64,000 nt of DNA from Gordonia jacobaea. Its GTDB lineage: Bacteria; Actinomycetota; Actinomycetes; Mycobacteriales; Mycobacteriaceae. Position numbers and translations under genes: made by a program. The DNA is taken from positions 434,001-498,000 of the forward strand of contig NZ_LDTZ01000016.1 in the NCBI RefSeq assembly GCF_001186365.1, given 5' to 3'. Positions 57,594 through 64,000 of the stretch are shown piece by piece. The notes under the pieces are model-generated. The model was not told where the DNA came from. It searched no databases and saw only the letters and a program-made list of their open reading frames with translations. Each line of letters opens with the position of its first letter. The stretch's first letter is position 1.

Positions 57594-60500
57594 ATGCGCA
57601 CCCATCTCGTCGCATCGACCACCGGGCCCAACGGTGCGCAGGGGGCCGCGCAGCCGAGGGTCTGGCCCGCGCAGGTGCAGGCTGTCATCGACGGTGAGGC
57701 ACCGGCCCCTGGCGACGGCTCGAGCTGGCAACCCTGGCGGGTGCACGGCGGGCCCGGAACAGGCAAGACGTCGCTCGTCGTCGACGCCGCCGTCGCGCGG
57801 TTGCTGTCTGCCGACACGGATCCGGAGTCGATCCTCGTGCTCGCGTCGAGTAGGCGCGCGGCGGTCGCGCTGCGCGAACGGATCACCCGCAGGGTGTTGG
57901 CGGCGTCGGGTGGCTTCGGAACAGGTGCAGGCGGCGCGTTGCGCGAACCCCTCGTCCGCACGATCCACTCGTACGCCTTCGCCATCCTGAGGTTGCAGGC
58001 GAGCGCTCACGGCAATCCGCCGCCTCGTCTGATCACCGGTTCGGAGCAAGACGTCGTGCTGCGGGAACTGCTCGCGGGCGATATCGAAGACGGTGCGGGC
58101 TACTGGCCCAAGTTGCTGCGTCCCGCGCTGGGCACCGACGGCTTCGCGCAGGCACTGCGCGACCTCATGATGCGGGCCGCTGAACGCGGCGTCGGCCCCG
58201 AAGAACTCGCGTCGCTCGGCCGCGCACACCGCCGCCCCGAATGGATCGCCGCCGCGCGGGCATACGCACAATACGAGCAGAACATGCTGTTGCGCGGGGC
58301 CGTGGGGCTCGCGACTCCCGGTGCGTCGGCGCCCGCGGTCGACGCCGCAGAGCTCGTCGGGTCGGCACTGTCGGCGTTCGCGACAGATCCCGAGCTTCTC
58401 GCGGGGCAGCGCAGTCGCATCCGGCACCTGATCGTCGACGACGCGCAGCACCTCGACCCGCAGGCAGCAGAACTGGTCCGACTCGTCGGCACCGGAACCG
58501 AATCGACGATCATCGCCGCCGACACCGACCAATCGATCTTCGGATTCCGCGGTGCGAGCCCGCGTTTCGCCGACGGACTGGCCGATCCGGGGTCTGAACG
58601 CGACATCGTGTTGAGCGAGAACTTCCGCTCGCATCCCGACATCGGCGAGGTCGGCCGTGCGCTCGCATCGCGGCTCCCCGGTGCCCGGCCGCATCCCTAT
58701 CCACGCGCGTCGGCAACCGCGGACGGCGAGGCCGGCGCGGCGGTCAGGGTGTTCTCGTCGGCAGCCAAGGAGGCCACAGCCATCGCCGACCTGCTGCGTC
58801 GTGCCCATCTGTTCGAGGGTGTCCCGTGGTCCGACATGGCGGTCATTGTGCGATCGGTCCATCTCGCATTGCCCGCGCTGCGGCGAGCGTTCCGATCCGC
58901 GGGCGTCCCGCTGACAACGCCCACCTCCGATCTGCCGATCCACCGGCAACGTTCCGTCGCGGCGCTGATGACGGTGCTGTGCGCGGTCGCGGCGCGCTCG
59001 GACGCAGCTGAGGAAGCTCCTTCTCCCGACGAGACGTTCTCCATCGACGACACCGTCGCGTTGCTGACCGGCCCCATCGGGGCCGCCGATCCGGGCGCGA
59101 TGCGCCGGCTGCGTCGTGGTGTGCGCAGGTGCGACGAGAAGGCGGAACGGGCTGCGTCGTCGGCGGGAGACGCCGCGGGTGTGACTGCGGCGCAACGTGA
59201 TTCGCTGACATCGTTGCGGGAGGCGCTGCTCGACGACGAGGTTGCGCAGCGCTACCTGCGCGCGCTGTCCGACGCCGAAGCCGCGCCGTTGCGCCGTGCG
59301 CTCGATGTGATCGCTGCGGCGTTGCGTGCTCATCGTGCCCGACGCGGCGTCGAGGAGACACTGTGGGCCGCATGGCAGGCGAGTGGGCTCGAGCGTCGGT
59401 GGGTCGGCAGTGCGATCCGGGGCGGGCCCGCGGGTGAGCAGGCCGACCGCGATCTCGACGCGATGATGGCGATGTTCGAGGCGGCAGGCGACTTCGCCGA
59501 CACCCTCCCGTCTGCCGGTCCCGCGGCATTCGTGCACTACCTGAGCCAGCTGCAGATCCCGCGTGATTCCCGAACCGCCTCTGCGGCAGCCGATTCCGTG
59601 ACGGTGCTGTCCGCGCACGCCGCGGCGGGCCGCGAGTGGGAGGTCGTCGCTGTCGCGGGTGTCCTCGACGGGCTCTGGCCCTCGTTGCGGAGTCGGGGCA
59701 GCGTGCTCGCCACCGCAGAACTCGTCGACCTGCTCGACGGCGTCGCACCCGACGGGATCGACGTCGTCACGCGAGGTGCCGGGGCGCTGGCCGACGAGCG
59801 GCGTCTGTTGCTCGTCGCGTGCACGCGGGCGCGGCGTCGACTTCTCGTCACAGCGGTCGAGGACGGTAGCGGCGACGCATCGCCATCGAGGTTCGTCGCC
59901 GAAATCGCCGCGGCGCTCGGCAGCGCGTCCGACACCGACACAGATGAGCCGCAGGTCATCGAGGGTGTCGCACTCGATCCCGGCGTCGACCGTGTTCTCT
60001 CGCTCCCGTCGCTGGTGGCCACCCTGCGGTCCGTGGTGATCGCCGGTGCGCAGGAGCCAGAACTCGACGATCGCACCAGGGCGGCCGCCGAACTCCTTGC
60101 CACACTTGCCGATTCCGACATCCCGGGTGCGCACCCGCGTGATTGGTTCGGTCTGGCAGAGGTGAGCACCGATGCGCCGCTGTGGCGCGCCGACGACGGG
60201 CCGATCACGCTGTCGCCGTCGAACATCGAGAGTCTGAGCAGGTGCTCGCTGCGTTGGCTGCTCGAACGCAACGGTGGGCGCGACGGCGATGCCACGCCCG
60301 CGATCGCGGGCAGTCTGGTGCACACGCTCGTGCAAGCGGTTGCGGGCAACATCGACCCGGCCGAGGTGACCGGCGCGCTGCGCGACATCTGGGAGCGCGT
60401 CGACACCGGAGCCGCGTGGTATTCGGCGCACGAGTTGGAACGGGCCGAGGAGATGCTCACCAATTTCCGTGACTGGCTGCGTATTTCGCGCGATGACCTG

Positions 60501-60998
60501 CGCGAGCGTGGTGTCGAATCGGCCATCGACGCCACGGTGCCCGACATCGACGACGATCCACCGGTTCGGTTGCGCGGTCGCGTCGACCGGCTCGAGGCCG
60601 ACTCGGCGGGCAGGCCTGTCGTCGTCGATGTGAAGACCGCGAAGACCGCGGTGTCGCGCGCCGATGCCGAGGAGCACGCACAGCTCGCCGCCTACCAGGT
60701 GGCGCTTGCGCACGGCGGTGCGGCGCAGTTTCCGCCCGACGCCGACGGCACGCTCGAACCCGGGGGTGGCCGCTTGGTGTTCGTGTCGGCGAATAATGCG
60801 TCGACGGGCGCGGCCGAGCGTGTCCAACCTCCGCTCACGCCCGAACTGCTCGACGAGTGGATCACCGTGGTGCGGTCGGCGGCCAAAGCGAGTGTCGGGC
60901 CGGTGTTCGACGCGACGCCCAACCCCGGCTGCGGACACTGTGCATTGCACACGAGTTGTCCCGCCCAGTTGCGTGGCAAGGCGGTGATCGATGACTGA
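57594..60998 (+). CDS. adnA: AdnA subunit of the AdnAB helicase-nuclease
   Basis: 1134 residues. N-terminal UvrD-like motor: Walker A G-G-P-G-T-G-K-T near 61; motif II is V-D-D-A-Q instead of D-E-x-Q, and motif VI V-A-C-T-R-A-R. C-terminal RecB-like nuclease with G-R-V-D-R-L, V-D-V-K-T and Q-L-A-A-Y. Iron-sulfur cysteines are one at S-R-C-S and three in C-G-H-C-(5)-C. Weak motor and full nuclease fit the mycobacterial AdnA role in double-strand break resection. ATG 57594; stop overlaps adnB by eight bases. Confidence 0.93.
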   Translation: MRTHLVASTTGPNGAQGAAQPRVWPAQVQAVIDGEAPAPGDGSSWQPWRVHGGPGTGKTSLVVDAAVARLLSADTDPESILVLASSRRAAVALRERITRRVLAASGGFGTGAGGALREPLVRTIHSYAFAILRLQASAHGNPPPRLITGSEQDVVLRELLAGDIEDGAGYWPKLLRPALGTDGFAQALRDLMMRAAERGVGPEELASLGRAHRRPEWIAAARAYAQYEQNMLLRGAVGLATPGASAPAVDAAELVGSALSAFATDPELLAGQRSRIRHLIVDDAQHLDPQAAELVRLVGTGTESTIIAADTDQSIFGFRGASPRFADGLADPGSERDIVLSENFRSHPDIGEVGRALASRLPGARPHPYPRASATADGEAGAAVRVFSSAAKEATAIADLLRRAHLFEGVPWSDMAVIVRSVHLALPALRRAFRSAGVPLTTPTSDLPIHRQRSVAALMTVLCAVAARSDAAEEAPSPDETFSIDDTVALLTGPIGAADPGAMRRLRRGVRRCDEKAERAASSAGDAAGVTAAQRDSLTSLREALLDDEVAQRYLRALSDAEAAPLRRALDVIAAALRAHRARRGVEETLWAAWQASGLERRWVGSAIRGGPAGEQADRDLDAMMAMFEAAGDFADTLPSAGPAAFVHYLSQLQIPRDSRTASAAADSVTVLSAHAAAGREWEVVAVAGVLDGLWPSLRSRGSVLATAELVDLLDGVAPDGIDVVTRGAGALADERRLLLVACTRARRRLLVTAVEDGSGDASPSRFVAEIAAALGSASDTDTDEPQVIEGVALDPGVDRVLSLPSLVATLRSVVIAGAQEPELDDRTRAAAELLATLADSDIPGAHPRDWFGLAEVSTDAPLWRADDGPITLSPSNIESLSRCSLRWLLERNGGRDGDATPAIAGSLVHTLVQAVAGNIDPAEVTGALRDIWERVDTGAAWYSAHELERAEEMLTNFRDWLRISRDDLRERGVESAIDATVPDIDDDPPVRLRGRVDRLEADSAGRPVVVDVKTAKTAVSRADAEEHAQLAAYQVALAHGGAAQFPPDADGTLEPGGGRLVFVSANNASTGAAERVQPPLTPELLDEWITVVRSAAKASVGPVFDATPNPGCGHCALHTSCPAQLRGKAVIDD

Positions 60999-63900
60999 CG
61001 TCGATGTGAGGCGCGCGCGTGTCTCCGCGACCTCGTTGGCCGCCGCGCTCGGATTGCCCCTACCGACAACCGAACAGGTCGCGGTGATCGAGGCGCCGCT
61101 GGAACCGCTGCTCGTGGTCGCCGGTGCCGGTGCGGGCAAGACCGAGACCATGGCGTCGCGGGTCGTGTGGCTCGTCGCCAACGGACTGGTGTCACCCGAC
61201 GAGATCCTCGGACTCACCTTCACCCGCAAGGCGGCCAGCGAGCTCGGGGCCCGCATCCGGCGTCGACTCTCGATGCTCGCGGGGTCGCCCGCCCTGGTGA
61301 ACTGGGACCCCGACGGCATGCTGGCCGCACGGCTGCGTTCCGCCGACCCCGAGGTGAGTACCTATCACGCGTACGCGGGCAGGCTCATCGCCGATTACGG
61401 GCTACTGCTGCCCGTCGAACCGAGTTCGACGCTGCTGAGTGAGACCGAGCTCTGGCAACTCGCGTTCTCGATCGTGTCGAACTGGACGGGGCCGCTGCAC
61501 ACCACCAAGGTGCCCTCCGGCGTGACCGAGGCCGTGCTGCGGTTGCACGGCGAGATGGCAGAACACCTCGTCGATCTCGACACGCTGACCGCGTGGGGCG
61601 ACGATCTGCGGTCGATGGTCGATACGTTGCCGCCCGGTCCGCGGCAGCGTGCGGCGCCGAGCAAAGACCTCATCAAGATCCAGGAGGTCATCGACGAGCG
61701 TCGCGAACTGCTGCCGATGGTGGCAGCGCTGCGCGATGCGATGCGTGAACAGTCCGCTCTCGACTTCGGCAGTCAGATGTCGCTGGCCGCCCAACTGGTG
61801 CAACGCAATCCGGATGTCGCGGCGGGCGAGCGGCGCTCGTTCCGGGCCGTGCTTCTCGACGAGTATCAGGACACGGGCCATTCACAGCGCATCCTGTTGT
61901 CCACGCTGTTCGGCGGTGCGGCTACGAAAGCCTCTGGAGGCGAACGCATTCCGACGGTCGCTGTTACGGCGGTCGGCGATCCGATCCAGTCCATCTACGG
62001 CTGGCGCGGAGCGTCCGCGGCGAATCTGCCTCGCTTCACCGCCGATTTCCCGCGCTCCGACGGCAGGCCCTCGGAACGACTCGAATTGCTGACGAGCTGG
62101 CGTAACCCCTCACACACTCTCGAGCTTGCGAACCGGACGTCGGAAGAGTTGCGGCGCAGAGGAATTCCGGTCAGTGTGCTGCGTCCGCGACCCGACGCGC
62201 CGTCGGGGACCGTCTCGATGGCGCTCACCTCGACGGTCGTCGACGAGCGGGCATGGGTGGGTGAGGCCATCGAACGTCATTACCGTGACGCCGAGCGTGA
62301 CGGCGTCGACCCGCCGACCGTCGCGATCCTGGTGCGTCGCAACGAGGATTCGGCACCGTTGGCGGCAGAACTCGAGAGTCGGGGAATTCCGGCCGAGGTG
62401 ATCGGTATCGGCGGGTTGCTCCATGTACCGGAGATCGAGGACGTCGTCGCGACGCTGCGGTTGATGGCAGATCCGATGGCCGGGACCGCGGCGATGCGGC
62501 TCCTGACCGGCGCGCGTTGGCAGTTGGGTGCCGCCGACATCGCCGCACTGTGGCGGAGGGCCACCAATCTCGCCGCCGACGCCATCGCTGCGTCCGGTGG
62601 TGCGGTCACCAGCCGCGAAGAACTCGATGCCGCGCTCGACGCCGTGCTGCCGACCGAGGTCGTCGACCGTGCCGGAATCGCCGACGCCGTCGTCGATCCG
62701 GGCGACCCGGAGGCGTACACACCGCAGGGATACGCCCGTATCCGGGCGTTCGGCGCGCAGTTGGAGGCGCTGCGTAGGCGCATCGGCCAGCCGCTGCCCG
62801 AGCTCGTCGCCGACGTCGAGAACACGATCGGCGTCGGCATCGAGGCTCAGATCAGGGCCCGTCGCATGCGTGGCGCGATCACCGGCCGCGAACATCTCGA
62901 CGCCTTTGCCGAGTACGTCACCGCGTACGCCGACCGTCCCGGCGCCAATCTGCCCGGCCTGCTGGCCTTTCTCGACACCGCCGAGACCATCGAGAAGGGA
63001 CTCGAACCCGGCCGGATCGAGGTGGCCGAGCAGCGTGTCCAGATCCTCACGGTGCATGCGGCCAAGGGACTTGAGTGGGATGTCGTCGCGCTGCCGCACG
63101 TCGCGGCACGGATCTTCCCCGGTGGGAGGGCCGACACGACGTGGATGCGCAGCGCCAAGGAGTTGCCGGGGCCGCTGCGTGGCGACCTCGCGGAACCGGG
63201 GACGGGGGAGGGTTTCCCGACCTTCGACCTCGCAGCCGCCGGCATCAGCAACCGCAAAGAACTCGCCGAGGCGCTGACTCTGCACAAGGAGGCGATCGAC
63301 GAGCGCAGGCTGGAGGAGGATCGTCGACTCCTCTACGTCGCGTTGACGCGAGCACGCCACGACCTGCTCGTCTCGGCGCACCACTGGAGCGAGACCGGCG
63401 ACAAACCGCGCGGTGGGTCGGAGTTCTTCGACGAGCTCGTCGCCATCGTCTCCGACGCCATCGCCGACCCTGCCGTCGACTCCGACGGCCTCAGCATCGA
63501 CGAGCTCGCCCCGCCACCGGACGATGGTGCGGCAAACCCGTTGGCCGAGCGGATCATTCGCGAGTCCTGGCCCGCGGATCGGTTGGGCGCGCGCCGCGGG
63601 GGAGTCGACGCCGCGGCACGACTCGTCCTCGACGCGGTCGCCGCGCGCAGCGCTCCCGCGCTCTTCGACGCACCCGCGGGCAATGCCGCCGGGTCGGACG
63701 CGACGGCCGAAGATCCTGAGATCGCGGAAGACCCTGAGATCGCGCAGTGGAGAGCGGAGGTCGACGCCCTGCTCGCCGAGCACCACCGAGGTAACCAAGC
63801 CGTCGTCGACGTCGCGCTCCCGACGCACCTGTCGGTCAGTCAACTCGTCGAACTCGACTCGGACGAAAGGGAATTCGCACGACGACTTCGCCGTCCGACA

Positions 63901-64000
63901 CCGTTCCGGCCCAATCCGACGGCACGCCGCGGCACCGCATTCCACGCATGGGTGGAGCGGTGGTTCGGTGCGACGCGGCTACTCGATATCGACGAGCTAC
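60991..64000 (+). CDS. adnB: AdnB subunit of the AdnAB helicase-nuclease (3' end outside window)
   Basis: At least 1003 residues; the frame stays open to the last base. Walker A A-G-A-G-A-G-K-T near 44, motif II L-L-D-E-Y-Q-D-T near 290, motif III G-D-P-I-Q-S-I-Y-G-W-R and motif VI Y-V-A-L-T-R-A-R are all canonical, so this is the active motor. The last visible part (R-R-G-T-A-F-H-A-W-V) is the entry to the C-terminal nuclease domain, which is mostly missing. ATG inside the end of adnA (ATGACTGA). Confidence 0.94.
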   Translation, partial: MTDVDVRRARVSATSLAAALGLPLPTTEQVAVIEAPLEPLLVVAGAGAGKTETMASRVVWLVANGLVSPDEILGLTFTRKAASELGARIRRRLSMLAGSPALVNWDPDGMLAARLRSADPEVSTYHAYAGRLIADYGLLLPVEPSSTLLSETELWQLAFSIVSNWTGPLHTTKVPSGVTEAVLRLHGEMAEHLVDLDTLTAWGDDLRSMVDTLPPGPRQRAAPSKDLIKIQEVIDERRELLPMVAALRDAMREQSALDFGSQMSLAAQLVQRNPDVAAGERRSFRAVLLDEYQDTGHSQRILLSTLFGGAATKASGGERIPTVAVTAVGDPIQSIYGWRGASAANLPRFTADFPRSDGRPSERLELLTSWRNPSHTLELANRTSEELRRRGIPVSVLRPRPDAPSGTVSMALTSTVVDERAWVGEAIERHYRDAERDGVDPPTVAILVRRNEDSAPLAAELESRGIPAEVIGIGGLLHVPEIEDVVATLRLMADPMAGTAAMRLLTGARWQLGAADIAALWRRATNLAADAIAASGGAVTSREELDAALDAVLPTEVVDRAGIADAVVDPGDPEAYTPQGYARIRAFGAQLEALRRRIGQPLPELVADVENTIGVGIEAQIRARRMRGAITGREHLDAFAEYVTAYADRPGANLPGLLAFLDTAETIEKGLEPGRIEVAEQRVQILTVHAAKGLEWDVVALPHVAARIFPGGRADTTWMRSAKELPGPLRGDLAEPGTGEGFPTFDLAAAGISNRKELAEALTLHKEAIDERRLEEDRRLLYVALTRARHDLLVSAHHWSETGDKPRGGSEFFDELVAIVSDAIADPAVDSDGLSIDELAPPPDDGAANPLAERIIRESWPADRLGARRGGVDAAARLVLDAVAARSAPALFDAPAGNAAGSDATAEDPEIAEDPEIAQWRAEVDALLAEHHRGNQAVVDVALPTHLSVSQLVELDSDEREFARRLRRPTPFRPNPTARRGTAFHAWVERWFGATRLLDIDEL

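Noticed and set aside
57267..61319. 1350-codon open frame on the minus strand
   Set aside because: Antisense shadow of adnA/adnB and lipV in GC-rich DNA; Arg/Gly/Ala composition and no recognisable domain.
62110..63945. 611-codon minus-strand open frame
   Set aside because: Antisense shadow of adnB, whose helicase motifs are on the plus strand.

Overview
The window is high-GC actinobacterial DNA of the order Mycobacteriales, most likely Gordonia or a close relative. Evidence: mycothiol-era regulators (SigH/RshA, WhiB1, PdtaS), the 24-residue ribosomal protein bL37, the AdnAB recombination nuclease, frequent GTG/TTG starts and 1-8 nt stop-start overlaps, and gene order from about 41 kb to the right edge that is collinear with the sigH-whiB1-rhlE-moeZ-adnAB region of Mycobacterium as I remember it. 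The genus call rests on the propane-monooxygenase-type cluster and dispersed short repeats and is moderate only.

Left part (0-13 kb): a small SRPBCC/ArsR/SRPBCC operon on the plus strand, then a long minus-strand operon of prm/mim type. It reads mimA (diiron hydroxylase large subunit), mimB (reductase), mimC (small subunit), mimD (coupling protein), amidohydrolase, MIP18/DUF59 metal-sulfur protein, zinc alcohol dehydrogenase, a specialised GroEL, and a GAF/Fis-type activator. Together these should hydroxylate a short alkane or ketone/phenol, oxidise the alcohol, and supply the chaperone and regulator the oxygenase needs. Hairpins lie between mimA/mimB, after mimD, between adh and groEL and after groEL. 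A CRP-like site and a 17-bp perfect palindrome lie upstream of mimA.

Middle part (13-40 kb): ordinary accessory metabolism in short units: an AbiEi/DUF559-like protein, serine hydrolase plus aminotransferase, aldo-keto reductase, quinone oxidoreductase, Nudix hydrolase, several small unknowns, a MarR-DHA2 efflux pair, FAD oxidase, secreted lipase, MHS transporter, isochorismatase-like hydrolase, malQ, MFS, ATP-grasp, flavin monooxygenase, DUF1345, alcohol dehydrogenase, SRAP protein and YbaK. Two repeat families punctuate it: a 62-bp palindromic element (five copies, all intergenic) and clusters of a roughly 24-bp CGACAAGCTCGACCAGCGG-type repeat.

Right part (40-64 kb): conserved core genes. 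sigH has its own SigH-type promoter and an in-frame upstream start with a perfect Shine-Dalgarno, suggesting a long second isoform. It is followed by rshA, bL37, a biotinyl-domain protein, pdtaS, whiB1 (with CRP-like sites), a lipid kinase, ParA, rhlE, DUF3107, TetR, a DUF3152 metzincin-like protein, moeZ, an ATL-type MGMT homologue, lipV, adnA and the start of adnB, which runs off the window.

No tRNA, rRNA, CRISPR array, transposase or prophage was seen.
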